From NCBI GenBank assembly GCA_008694505.1, contig VZDJ01000216.1:3217030-3281029 (forward strand): 64,000 nucleotides of DNA. Direction: 5' to 3'. This document shows positions 24,367 through 34,872 of the stretch, in pieces. How positions within the stretch are numbered: the stretch's first letter is position 1; the number at the start of each line of letters is the position of its first letter. Position numbers and translations under genes: made by a program. Source of the DNA: Cyanoderma ruficeps. Its lineage: Eukaryota; Chordata; Aves; Passeriformes; Timaliidae. The notes below the pieces were generated by a model. It did no database searches and was not told where the DNA came from. It saw only the letters and a list, made by a program, of their open reading frames with translations.

Positions 24367-24723
24367 TGTTAGTTACTGTTGTCACATTTTGGTCAGGAAA
24401 AACAATCCTTCCAGGCCTGAGATCCAAGGACACACCACAGCCTCAGGCCCTGAAAAGTATAAACAAAAGTGAAGTGGGGGGAAGAGCAAACTGGGGGAAT
24501 GTGTCTTCATTACCTGAAGCTCTAATTAGAGAATTAAACCCTGGTTTGTAAATGGACCAAAATTTTCTATCTGAAAAACTCATGACCCTCATCCATCTTG
24601 GGTGCAGCCCCTCTCAGAGGTTTCTGACTGCCCAAGGTGTATCTATTGAAGACCTTTAATAAATACCCACTTTTATTCTCTTGATCTTGTCTAGCCTCTG
24701 TTCTAGGTGACCACTCCAAGGCA
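24367..24723 (+). mobile_element. ERVL-like solo LTR
   Basis: Better preserved relative of the element at 3291-3660. Blocks include ggcctgagatccaagg, ccctgaaaagtataaac, aaatggaccaaaattttc, catcttgggtgcagccc and cccaaggtgtat. The AATAAA signal is at 24658-24663, followed by ttattctcttgatcttgtc. It ends ccaaggCA. The start lies at 24367 or 24377 and no 5-bp target duplication could be confirmed, so the 5' end is approximate. Confidence 0.75.
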
Positions 24724-26141
24724 AACAGGGAAGGTGGCCCTGAGCAGGGACGTGTTTGCCCAAGGCATTGGAGCCCCCAGCACTGGTGGGAGCAGGGCAG
24801 TGAGGGGCTGCATCCCTGGAAATGCTGGGCTGGGATGTTTGTATCAGCCCTCCAGGGCAGCTTGGGCACGATGGGACAGCAGCACCAGGGTTTAATTTGT
24901 GTGTGGACACAAGATTTTGGCCACTTTTCCTGTGATTTCCAACCTGCTCCTATTGCAAAGTGCAGCCCTGGAGCCCACTGAGCATCACTGGGCAGGGGAT
25001 GGAGAAGGAGAAGGGAAAAGGGAGCTGCTGGAAACAGCTGCCATTAAAACCATTCTTTTAAACCTGGAGAAGCTTCCTCCAGCCCACCTGAGGAAGCTTA
25101 AGAGGCTCTGTGTAGCAGGGAAGCGAGCAGCCCTGGAATTATGCCCTGGAATTACGGCACGGTAATTGCTTGGTACTTACAGTCCAGGTCTAGAAGATCT
25201 CCAAGTCATAACTCATTGGAAAGATATTGAGCTCTCATCACAAAGAGGAAATATGGTCTCTAAACAGGCAGCTAATGGTGTGCAATTTATCTGATGGCAA
25301 ATCACCCACGTTCATTACTCTGCAGCACAGCCAGAAAGAGAAATACAAAATTAGCTGAAGGAGAGAGGGAAGGAGGGAAGGACACATTTCCTTCCAGTGT
25401 TCCTTCAAGGCGGCTCCTGGAATTAGGGTGGCAGCTCTTTGTACCCAGGGCTGCAGCCAGCACAACCCAGCCAGGAAAACCCCCTTTATATGCATCTTCC
25501 TCCCTGGAGACAACAAAAATGTTTTCTGTTATTATTTTCACACTATTCAGAGTTCTTACTGAGAAAAGCCTTAACACTCAGCCAGGGAAACCTCAGGCTG
25601 GTGGAATTTTTATTGTTCTTGCTCGTCTTTCCCAGCGCTGTGGCTCCAGGGGTGAACAAAGACCAGACACTCTTTTATGCCTTTCCAGCTCCTGAGCATC
25701 ACCGTGCTGAGGTTGGGAATGCCTTCCAGCTTCCTCTGCTTTACAGCTTCCTTCCCCTCCGCTTCTTTTACTCTCTTCCAGGTATTTCTGGTGGAGGAAA
25801 TGGCTTGCTGGCTGCACCAGGCTTTTCCTGAGGGGTGGGTAATGTTTTCCAGGCATTGCTGTGAGTGCCTGGTGAGGGGACTGCTCTGCTGGCTGAGGAA
25901 CAGCCCGACTGGGCACCCCCAGAAAACAACCACAGCCTCCCCATGCATCCTCCTCGATGTGATAAACACACACCTCGTTCATCCCTGTGTGTCTCAGGAG
26001 CTGTGGCTGCCCTTTGCAGCCTGCAGCAGATGGGCAGGAGGGGGAATGTGCAGGGTTCTTCAAAGCTGTCCTTCAAAGATGCAGGACTGACAGACCACGG
26101 ACACTTCTCCTTCCTTCTGCCTCAGGGCGATGCTTGGGGTG
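24724..26141. other. No gene seen; one AT-rich block
   Basis: Unique sequence. The part at about 25140-25320 has balanced, complex texture (agatattgagctctcatc, gtgcaatttatctgatgg) and might be constrained non-coding DNA. Nothing else recognised. Confidence 0.4.
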
Positions 26142-26461
26142 GAATCACAGGACTGTTAAGGTTGAAAAAGGTCTCTAAACCCAATAACCCGGCACTGCCA
26201 GCTCACCACTCACCCATGTCCCTTTAGTATCACATTTCGCTGCCCATTTTTGGAGCTCTTGCAGGGATGGTGATTCCCCCACAGCCCTGGGCAGCCTGTT
26301 CCAATGCCTGACAACCTTTCCCATTGAAATTGTTCCTGGTATTGAAATAAACCTTCCCTGGTGCAACCTGGAGCCTTTTCCTTTTTGTCCTAGTGCTTGT
26401 TACGTGGGAGAAGAGACTGACCCCAATTGTCCACAACCTCCTTTCAGGGAGTTGTAGAGCA
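26142..26461 (-). mobile_element. CR1 LINE 3'-end fragment
   Basis: The + strand reads ggaatcacaggactg, then agggatggtgattcccccac, gcctgttccaatgcctgac, ccctggtgcaacctggagcc and tttcagggagttgtagagc, all reverse complements of CR1 3' blocks. It is 5'-truncated and without a frame. Confidence 0.9.
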
Positions 26462-27593
26462 CTTGGAGTTGAAATGCAGCAAAACTCACTGGCTGATCCT
26501 GAAAAACCCTCCTTTGTTCCACGAGCTGCTGTGGAAAGGCCTGAAGGACTGACCCCTGCCCAATACCTGCCCAGGATCCAGCCCCCAGCAGCAGCCCCTG
26601 GGAGGGCTGAGAATTTGCAGGTTGCACACACTGAAAGAAAAAAAAAAAAAAAAGCTAATTTTAGTTTGCAGAGAAAGTGCTTTCATCAATTAATTATCCA
26701 TCATTGTGGAGTTACGGAGGAAGGTTGGGAAAAAAAGCTGTAGCACTTCTTAACTCTTAACTTGCCTTTTCTAGATAATCAGAGGGACACAGTGGCTTGT
26801 TTAGGGGGGGGATGTTTGATTGAAGTTCCTGTGGATTTTGCCTCCTGTTTTCTGATGGCCAACAGGAAGTTATAAACCCCTGAAATAACCTTGATTTCTT
26901 GGGAGGGGATGCTTTGCTTCAAAGAATTCCTTCCATTTCCTCCCAGAGTGACTGTGAGAATGATCTAGAAACAACGTGAAATCCAATTTTCTGTTAGTCA
27001 TACACAGAGCACATCCAAGTCATCGCTTCATGCTTGGAAATTTGTCATTTTAATGTGACTGGAGATCCTGCTGCAGTTCTGAGCTGTCACCTGCCGGTGC
27101 CAGGGCCAAATCCTTGCCGGGACTTTTGCTGCAGTGGCTCAGCCTTGAGCCCCTCTGTAACCCTGCAATTCACCTGATCCTGTGCCTGGAAAAGAAACCA
27201 ACAGCTCACGGCATGGAAGGGAGGAACCTTTTCCTTCCTTTGCTTGGCCAACATCAGTTTTGCAAGGTGCTCTGCACCTCTCAAGAGATGTGGCTGCTGT
27301 TTTCTGCTTTCCCTCCCCTTTCCTCAGATTCCCAAACAATTCCCACCACCTTCTCCTGGGACAGGGGCATTTTGGTGATGGATAGATGTCCTTGAGTCCA
27401 GCGATGGGGATTAATTTAAGATGCATTTCAGTGATGGACAGACTCCCTCAGAGTCCAGAGCTGGGAATTAATAAATGAGGTTAAATCTGGGGGCAGTTCT
27501 AACAGTCTTTTCTTGGAGATTTTCCTGGCAGGGCTGGCTGCTGGCAGGAATCCTGCCTGACTCGGGTCACCACCTGCTGTGGATGTGATGATC
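26462..27593. other. No gene seen; unique sequence
   Basis: A poly-A run of about 18 bases near 26637 is the only repeat seen. A G run (ggggggg) lies near 26803. Confidence 0.5.
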
Positions 27594-27897
27594 TGACGCT
27601 GTTTTACACCACAACGACACAGACTCTGAACTTCAGAAGGCTGAAATGACTCCTCTGTTTTTGGGATGTGTCTCCCTTTTATACTATTCTACACAGACCA
27701 ATTCTATTGGTGACAAGAAGACAAACCTCTTCACTCACATTGGTCAGACCAGAGGGACATCAAGAAGAAGTCCATCCTAGGGAAAGGAATGAAAACCAAA
27801 ATTACAGTTTCAAAAACATTTCTCCTGTTTACAGAAAATTCCCTGGATAAAGAATTTCAGAAAACCAAAACACCTCAGGCACGAAACCAGGGCTACA
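27594..27897 (-). mobile_element. Solo LTR, ERVK-like family A (copy 3)
   Basis: 304 bases, minus strand, starting TGTAGCCCTGG. Flanking hexamers ATGATC (27588-27593) and GTGATC (27898-27903) differ at one base. TATAAAAGGG is retained; the polyadenylation position reads AACAGA. No internal retroviral sequence. Confidence 0.9.
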
Positions 27898-28620
27898 GTG
27901 ATCCACATGGCACCAGCCAAGCTGCCCCAAAGGCTTCCCCACCCCACGGCAAAGACCTCCACATTCCATCCCCATCTCCAAAATCCCTGCAGAGCTTTTA
28001 ACCCCCCAGGACTGGGGCTGGGGAGACATCAGCAAGGGGCGATGCCCTGGCCCTGTGGGGAGCAGAGGGACAGCCCAGGTGTCTCCTGGGGGAGGCAGAG
28101 GGCTGCTGGCACCTGTGGGGGCTGTGTCCCCTCGTCCCAGGAGAGCTGGAGTGGATCCACAACGGGAGCCGTGATTTGCAGCGTGTGCCAAGCCGGGAAC
28201 ATTGAGAATAAATCACTCATAACTGGGAAAACGATAATACCAGAAGCCTCTGGGGAAATCTCTGCTGCTGAACAGCCGCTTTTATTATTTTTTTCTTTTT
28301 TCACTTGAAGTCACTTAATGAACCCTCATGTTGAAATCTTCAGAAAGGCTCACCTTGGGGGGTATTGGGAAATATTGATAAATAGTGTTTGGCACTCTCG
28401 GGGCTCTCTCAGAGAGTGGCACCGACACTGTCACAGCAGATGGACTCGATGCCTCCAGTTTTTGTTTTCCCACCCTCTGCGGCTCTTCCTACCTGCAAAG
28501 GGCAGGCAATGTCCAGCAAGAGGTCAGCAAGCCCCATGCCAGCCCTCCCACAGCCCAATTCCCAGGAAAAGGGGCTGTTAGCTCAGCAGGAAGATCCATT
28601 TAATCCCAAACTTTCCTAAG
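27898..28620. other. No gene seen; unique sequence
   Basis: Nothing recognised. A T-rich run lies at about 28280-28305. Confidence 0.45.
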
Positions 28621-28760
28621 AAATAATATATGAGCTGTAAACCAGCTTCCACACTTTATTTGCTGGTAATTTACAGCCCACACTGTGAGACAGTGCAATA
28701 TTTGCAAGCAATTAAAGAGAGGATGACTCAACAGCAGCCACCTCGGGTCACATTTTCAAG
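28621..28760. promoter_or_regulatory. Candidate conserved non-coding block
   Basis: AT-rich, complex sequence (aaataatatatgagctg, tgctggtaatttacagccc, gcaagcaattaaagagagg) before a CpG-rich segment. It shows no repeat similarity. Texture-based call. Confidence 0.25.
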
Positions 28761-28779
28761 TGTTCATGGTTTTCATGGT

Positions 28780-29450
28780 TCATAATTGAGGAGGGATTTG
28801 GGAAGCGGCGGCTGCTGCCCCACTCCCTGCACTGCCCGGTCCCGGGAGCTGCTGCCATCGGGCCTGGGGCACTCTGGGCACATTTGGCACGGATTTGGAG
28901 GAAAAGGAAGCGTTTATTGAAGGCGGGAGGGACGGTCCCAGGGAGCTGTAGGCAGAGATAATCAATACGGGGGGAGGTTTTGGATGGGGTCAGGGGTGGT
29001 TCAGGCCAAGCCTTGCCGGGGCAGGGGGGGTGAAGGTTCAGGGGTTGTGCTGGCTCTGGAGGGACGAATTTCCAGGAAACCCTTGGGGCATCTGCCCTCT
29101 CTCCTCCGGCATCCCGGCACCTCCGACCGCCCCTCCGGCTCCTCCCGCCCGGGCTCAGCAAAGCCGGGAGGAATTGCTGAGCTGGGCTGAACAGCAGACC
29201 CCGGGCTTCCCCCAGCCCAGGTGACACGGGTGACACGGGTGACACCGGGAGGCTCCGGCTCTGCCTCCCTCCAGCCGGGCTCTGCTGCCACAGCTCATCA
29301 CCTCTGCCCAGGAGACACGGAGAGGAAATGTCTGACTGGGATTTACATCCCTCAGCAGAGTCTCGCTGCACTTTGGACGGGGGACAAGTCACGGCCGATG
29401 CTGTGACAGCGCAGAGCAGCCGTGGGGGCCGAGCTGGGAAACTGAGGCAC
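28780..29450. other. CpG-enriched segment
   Basis: CpG density rises (agcggcggctgctg, cctccgaccgcccctccgg, gggacgaatttcc). It could be a weak CpG island. A minus-strand open frame of 250 codons runs through it, but its product is Pro/Ala/Gly/Ser-rich and resembles no family. No TATA, exon boundary or transcript evidence is visible. Confidence 0.35.
29220..29249 (+). repeat. 10-bp tandem repeat, 3 units
   Basis: Three successive copies of ggtgacacgg with the last slightly changed. Confidence 0.85.
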
Positions 29451-29533
29451 GGCACTGCAGTGTCACCTTGGCGTGACCCAGCAGGGCTGGTGGACCACAT
29501 TAAGCGATACCAAGGACCACATTAAGCCTTGCT

Positions 29534-29640
29534 AAGGAGAGCTCTGGGCTGGGTGAGGCTGCCGAAGCCTTTCCTGGGCTGTGGCATCCCCGTGGAGCTG
29601 CCCTGGGGTGCTCAGAGCAGCCTCAGGGGCAGGAGGGCTC
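29534..29640. repeat. Segment A copy 1 (107 bp)
   Basis: From aaggagagctctgggctggg to ggggcaggagggctc. It differs from 31503-31609 at only two positions by eye, in the same orientation about 2 kb away. It is not a recognised CR1 or LTR block. It could be a young interspersed repeat, or a local duplication or gene conversion. Confidence 0.85.
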
Positions 29641-30231
29641 CAGCAACCCCCGGGTGTCCCCAGGGCCAGCCCAAGCCTGGGGCTCAGGGCACTTTGGCTG
29701 CTGGGTGACATCCTGCAGGGTGGGGTGACCCCAGACTGCTCCTCCTCCCCCCGCGGGATGCTGTTCCCTCCCTCCCTGCCCATCACGTCCCCCAAAACTC
29801 CTCGGTCCCTTAAACAGCTCCTTTGCTCCTCTGATGTTCATTCTCCGTCCAGCCTTATTCCAGAAAACGGCTCTATTTACCGCCTGCTTTCCCTCATCCC
29901 TGCCTGCAGCAGCCAAACAACACGGCGGGAAGGGATGGAGGGGCTGGAAAGGGAAGAAATGGGGTGGGATCAACATGGAAACACCAGCTGGGGGAGGCGG
30001 CTGGGCTGCAGGGGAGGGTGCTCGGGTGGGGAAGGGTTAATGGCCCCTCCCTGACTCAGAGAGCGGGAAAAGGGAGGGAAATGGGGTTTGCATCTCCTTT
30101 CTGCTTTGGGGGAGGGAGGAGGCCAAAAGCAGGTGCTGCTGGTGAGCAGGGCAGGGTGAAGGGCTCTCCCGTAGTTTTATCCCCCAGCCCCATGATCCCG
30201 AGGAGCTTTGGTGCTGCTGGAGGCACCCTGG
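29641..30231. other. No gene seen; unique sequence
   Basis: GC-rich spacer ending at the target duplication of the next LTR. Confidence 0.45.
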
Positions 30232-30536
30232 TGACACTGTTTTACACCACAACGACACGGACTCCGAGCTTCAGAAGGCTGAAAATGACTCCTTGATTTT
30301 TGGGATGTGTCTCCCTTTTATACTATCCTACACAGACCAATCGGATTGGTGACACAAAGACAAACCTCTTCACTCACATTGGTCAGACCAGAGGGACATC
30401 AAGAAGAAGTCCTTCCTAGGGAAAGGAATAAATAACAAAGTTACAGTTACAAAAACATTTCTCCTGTTTACAGAAAATTCCCTGGGAAAAGGATTTCAGA
30501 AAACCAAAACACCTGAGGCAGGAAACCAGGGCTACA
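30232..30536 (-). mobile_element. Solo LTR, ERVK-like family A (copy 4)
   Basis: 305 bases, minus strand, starting TGTAGCCCTGG. It is flanked by an identical CCCTGG hexamer on both sides (30226-30231 and 30537-30542), an exact 6-bp target duplication. TATAAAAGGG is present; the polyadenylation position reads AATCAA. No internal retroviral sequence. Confidence 0.93.
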
Positions 30537-31502
30537 CCCTGGTGCCTTCAGCTGCAGCCAGCGGTGTCCCTGGCACACATCTGCCCCTGGAAATGGGGGA
30601 ACCTGTCTCTGGAGACATGGAAACTCCCCAGGGCCACGCTGATGGCTCAGGCACAGGGCAGGAACAAACACACACACAAGCGAAGCCGCCTCGCTCTGCC
30701 TCGTTGCCCCTTCTGTAAACAAACAGCATTTCACAGCCAGGGGTAAAAGGCTGGAATAAATCCCACAGCCAGCAGAGTGGGAACAGCTCCCTGGCCACGG
30801 CAGGTGGGCAGGGACATGGTCACTGTCAGGGCCCAGCCAAGCTGTCACCCCTTGAGGTGGCTTTGTGCCATTCTCCTGGTGGCCCAAGGCACCTTGCCTG
30901 GCAACTTCCAATGGTGACAGGAAATCCCAGAGCTGGTCCACACAAGAGCTGCTGATTTCACAGTTTTGCCATAGAGCATTCTTCATTATCTGGGTTTCAC
31001 TGGATGACCCGGGCCCTGCTGAAGAAGTGCTATTTCTTCTGCAGTCAGCCGTATTTTAATAAGTTACATGGTGGGTAAAACACCCCCAGAGAAAATCCAT
31101 GCATTGTTCTATTCATCAGCCACAGCAAGTGCAGAATGAAAATATTCCAAGGTGAGGTAATGTACTGTGACGCTGTGTAAGTTAATTTATAAGAGAATTA
31201 ACTGTGTTTAGAAGAGAGGATGAAACTTTCTGCAGTCAGCCAGGGTTGGAGAAGCCCTAAAAGGAAACATACTGGTAGAAAAAAATGAAACATACTGGTA
31301 GAAAAAAACCAGTTCTTCCTTAAAAGATGGGTTGGTTTGGGCATATTTTTTTTTTTTTAAAGTTCAGGTGCTAAAAGCGTGCGTGGAAGTGCAGCTCCTT
31401 GAGCTGATTGAGCTGGGGAACTTCTGCTGTTCTGCTGATCCCCATCAGCTGGAGCACTGCTGCCCTGCCTGGAACCCTCCTGGCTGTCAACTGAGTGATG
31501 CC
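30537..31502. other. No gene seen; one short tandem duplication
   Basis: Unique sequence containing a two-unit repeat at 31263-31309 of about 24 bases each, sharing gaaacatactggtagaaaaa. Nothing else recognised. Confidence 0.5.
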
Positions 31503-31609
31503 AAGGAGAGCTCTGGGCTGGGTGAGGCTGCCAAAGCCTTTCCTGGGCTGTGGCATCCCCGTGGAGCTGCCCTGGGATGCTCAGAGCAGCCTCAGGGGCA
31601 GGAGGGCTC
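31503..31609. repeat. Segment A copy 2 (107 bp)
   Basis: Near-identical partner of 29534-29640, with two differences by eye (gccaaag for gccgaag, and ctgggatg for ctggggtg). Flanks on both sides are unrelated, so the repeat boundary is sharp. Confidence 0.85.
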
Positions 31610-31761
31610 AGCTGCACCAGGGGCTCCTGGCCTTCAGGCTTCTCCCAGCCAAAGTTTACAGGAATTTGGCCACCACGACCATCCCAGTGAGGTCCCTGGG
31701 CAGGGAGGGGCCACGAGCACTGCTCTGTGTCCTGTGTGTGCAAAGGGAGCTGCAGGCTGTG

Positions 31762-31806
31762 GGATCCTGCTCGTGTCCTGCAAACAGGAGCTGGCTGGGA
31801 GTTTGT
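31762..31806. repeat. Segment B copy 1 (45 bp)
   Basis: ggatcctgctcgtgtcctgc continuing to ggctgggagtttgt. It recurs at 33658-33702 with about two differences, in the same orientation. Family unknown. Confidence 0.75.
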
Positions 31807-31839
31807 TGGAACCCTGGAGGCTGAAAATCTCAGGCTTTC

Positions 31840-32398
31840 TGTGCTAAAAGGTGTGGACCCTTAAGGAAGTACCACATTTGACCTGAGGCCTTGGAACAGC
31901 TTTGGAGATTGAGTGATGGCACTGGGGTTGTGGGTGTGTAGTTTGAATGGAATTGTGTGATCTCACAGGGTGAAAAACTTGGATTTAAGATTTTAGTGCA
32001 TAGTAATACATGTGAGTCAAGATGAAGGACTTTGGGTATTGTCTGGGTCCTTCTTCTTCACCTTCTTCACCTTCTTCACCTTCTTCTTCATGGGTTTGGG
32101 TGGTTTTCTGTAACTGGGTGAAAAAGGTCCACACTGCAGGCCTTGGGTGTTCATCATTGGGTCAGAAATATAAATAATATGGGTGTCACCTCGTTATTGG
32201 GTGATTATCACTTAGATAACCTTGGAAATAGTCAGAGGTGTCCATTTTACCTCATTTCTCTAACTTGCTGGTTAGAGCTCATGGCTCATGAGTCTGTAAA
32301 TAGATAAGGAACAATAAACACCCGAGTCCAAACACAAACTGCGACTCCCGTTTACCCATCCCGACCTTGGTGGAGAAAAAGAAGCCAGAACTGTCACA
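31840..32398 (+). mobile_element. Probable ERV solo LTR, ~560 bp
   Basis: The element reads as an LTR: TG start (31840 or 31852), a TATA-like aaatataaataatatgg stretch near 32167, AATAAA at 32313-32318 in the context acaataaacacccgag, and end gaactgtcaCA at 32398. The start is uncertain. An AAAAGG hexamer precedes 31852 and recurs at 32411, but the sequence before that second copy does not end in CA. A (TTCTTCACC)n run lies inside the upstream half at 32050-32092. No second copy is in the window. Confidence 0.6.
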
Positions 32399-32770
32399 GG
32401 TGCCAGCTGTAAAAGGCCTGGGGTGCCATTATCCCAGGAGATTTCTGTGCTGCTTTTTGTGGCTGCACTTCCCTGGGTGCCCCTGGGACCCGGGATCTCT
32501 GCTGTGAAATCCCGGCACCTCCTGGGGCTCCTGTCCCCTGCCCAGCAGCTCCTGATGGCTGCAGCCCGAGGCAGGGACACATCCCAGAGTGACACCCAGC
32601 TGGGGACACACATCACACCCTGCTGGGGATGGTCCCCATGGCCTTTGGGTCTGGCTGCAGGGGTTCCCTGGGGCTGCACACCTGATCTCTCACCAGCAAC
32701 GATGGATGGAGCCAGGAAGGACCTTCCAGGCCTTTTGTTCCAATGAACATTTGCAAATTCTTCCCCCTTA
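32399..32770. other. No gene seen; unique sequence
   Basis: Nothing recognised. Confidence 0.45.
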
Positions 32771-33460
32771 TCTGGCAGCTTTCGCCTCAGCCTTGCAGAA
32801 GCAGCGAGGAGTCTCTATTCTCTATTCTGTAGCTATTTTTCACCATAATGATTTATAATAGATGACGAAAATGAAAGTGCTGGAGGAAGAGAGGCCCAGT
32901 CTGGGCACTCGGATGGCCCTAATGAAGTCCCATCCAAGTTCCCATTTGTTGTCAGCTATTAATTCTCTCCCCAATTCAGTCCCCAAATTACTTTCCCTAG
33001 AACTGAATCTAAATATGAAAATCAATTAAGAAGGGAACGAGTAGCTACATCTGGGAGAGGAGGCAAATATAATGACAAATCACCTGGTTCCTTTCGAGCA
33101 TGCAAATTAACATTTAGAGTGTGTTTTGAGGAAGGGGAGTTTGGAAACGCTGCTTCACAGAAACTGCTAGATCAATTTTCCAAGCCTGAGTGCTGGAGAT
33201 TCTTCAAAGTTACTGAGGGCTCTGTCTTGGGATAAAAATATAAAAAAGGCAAGAAATCAATGCTGATAATTAATTTAGCAGAATCCATTCGTTCTTTCTC
33301 CTTCCAGTCAATGCAAAGCGAAAATCATGCAGGAGCTGAATTTTACATTTCCACAGAGATTGAGCTGGGACAAAATGGATAAATGCTCATAAATTAGTTC
33401 AAAAGCTCTGCTATGTTCTTGAAGTGGGGCTTTTTAATTAACTGGAGGAATTTGTCATCA
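32771..33460. promoter_or_regulatory. Long AT-rich candidate regulatory block
   Basis: About 690 bases of complex AT-rich DNA with no repeat signature and no open frame. It contains many TAAT/ATTA cores (tgatttataatagatgac, cagctattaattctctcc, tgctgataattaatttagc, tttttaattaactggagg), an octamer-like catgcaaattaac near 33100 and atgcaaagcg near 33313. Together with 21480-22430 it is the strongest conserved-enhancer-like stretch here. Confidence 0.42.
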
Positions 33461-33657
33461 CTTTCCCCCCTGCCCTTGCGAGGGGAAGCGAGTGCCATCC
33501 AATGTGCCTGGGCAGCCCAGCCCTCAGGAGAGCCAGCAGCTCCACACTGGAATGAGGAAGAGCTTTAAACTGTGATATTTTTTTGTTTTAGGTCTTTGAT
33601 GTGCACCTGCTGCATTGCAAAGCCCAGAATCCACACTGGGAGCTCGTGTCCCAGGCA

Positions 33658-33702
33658 GGATCCTGCTTGTGTCCTGCAAACAGGAGCAGGCTGGGAGTTT
33701 GT
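33658..33702. repeat. Segment B copy 2 (45 bp)
   Basis: Partner of 31762-31806. It lies just upstream of a CR1-like fragment. Confidence 0.75.
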
Positions 33703-33730
33703 GGGGTTCAGACTTTTTCAGTAGGGCTTG

Positions 33731-33815
33731 TGAGGGGACAGGAATGGTGTTTTTAAACTAAAAGAGGGTTGATTCAGATATAGGGAAGAAATTTATTTAT
33801 GGTGAGGGTGGAGAT
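33731..33815 (+). mobile_element. CR1 LINE fragment
   Basis: tgaggggacaggaatgg, then tttttaaactaaaagaggg, atatagggaagaaattt and ggtgagggtgg follow the CR1 region just after ORF2 in sense orientation. The 3' tail that should follow is absent, so it is an internal or broken fragment. Confidence 0.7.
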
Positions 33816-34568
33816 TGGAATATGGTGATTATTTATGGGAGAAACATTGGCACATTCTGTGTTTCCGTAATGAGTTTGGGATTTTGTAGTGTTCCTAAAC
33901 AGTTTAGAGGAACCTCAGTAAATATTTAAGGAGGTTTCAGGATTGATAAATAGTTGAGGAGGGTTTCAGGGCTGGGATCCTGGAGCAGGGGCACAGCAGC
34001 AGCACATCCTGTGCTCTGTCCAGCAGCAGGCAGAGAGGAGCCACGTTTTAATTATTCAAAACTCATCTTCCCTCCCATTAGCAACAAATGGCAAGTGGAT
34101 GGATTTGGGTAACGAATCCTCAGGAGGGCTCTTGAGTTTAAAGCAAAACCTGTCCAGTTAAATCTATCCCGTGGAAATGGATTTAAACGCTCTGATCCTC
34201 CAAATTCGGTTTGGTGGGAGCACATTGTCAGAGAGAAGGGCTGGGCAGAAATGTGAAGGTGGAAAATGTGAGGGAGAAATGGTCCTGGGCAGGTTTTCCC
34301 TTCGGTCTCAGTGTCAGCAGTGCTGGGGGAGGAGGGGAGCTGGGGACACGGGGCTGCAGCACACGGTGGATTCACGTGGAGCTGCCGGAGCCCTGGGAAA
34401 GGGAAAGGTCTGGTTTGGTGCTTCAAACCTGCCTGGGGACCAGTGTGCTGTGGCCTGGGCCATGCCGGGGCTGCAGGAGGGATGTGTCCCTGCAGTGCCA
34501 ACAGGGACAGAGCCCGGGGTGCTCATGGAAAACAGGGGATGTGTAAAACACCAGGGCTGCTGAGAGGA
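33816..34568. other. No gene seen; unique sequence
   Basis: Repeated aggaggtttcaggattgata-like phrases at 33920-33975 suggest a small imperfect local duplication (gatgaggaggtttcagg type). Otherwise nothing recognised. Confidence 0.4.
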
Positions 34569-34872
34569 TGATGCTGTTTGACACCACAACACACAGACTC
34601 CGACTTCAGAAGGCTGAAAATGACTCCTCTATTTTTGGGATGTGTCTCCCATTTATACTATTTTACACATACCAATTCTATTGGTGACAAAAAGACAAAC
34701 CTCTTCACTCACATTGGTCAGAGCAGAGGGACATCAAGAAGAAATCCCTCCTAGGGAAAGGAATGAAAAACAAAGTACAGTTTAACAAAAACACTTCTCC
34801 TGTTTACAGAAAATTCCCTGGGAAAAGGGTTTCAGAAAACCAAAACACCTGAGGCACGAAACCAGGGCTACA
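34569..34872 (-). mobile_element. Solo LTR, ERVK-like family A (copy 5)
   Basis: 304 bases, minus strand, starting TGTAGCCCTGG. Identical flanking hexamers AGAGGA lie at 34563-34568 and 34873-34878. The TATA position reads TATAAATGGG and the polyadenylation position AATAGA. No internal sequence. Confidence 0.92.

Noticed and set aside
28748..29500. Minus-strand frame of 250 codons in a CpG-rich segment
   Set aside because: Pro/Ala/Gly/Ser-rich product with no family resemblance; CpG-rich DNA alone explains the lack of stops.
12985..34872. Regular spacing of repeated units as a possible CRISPR-like or satellite array
   Set aside because: The units are 300-base LTRs with different target duplications, irregular spacing and mixed orientation; they are independent insertions in a eukaryotic genome.
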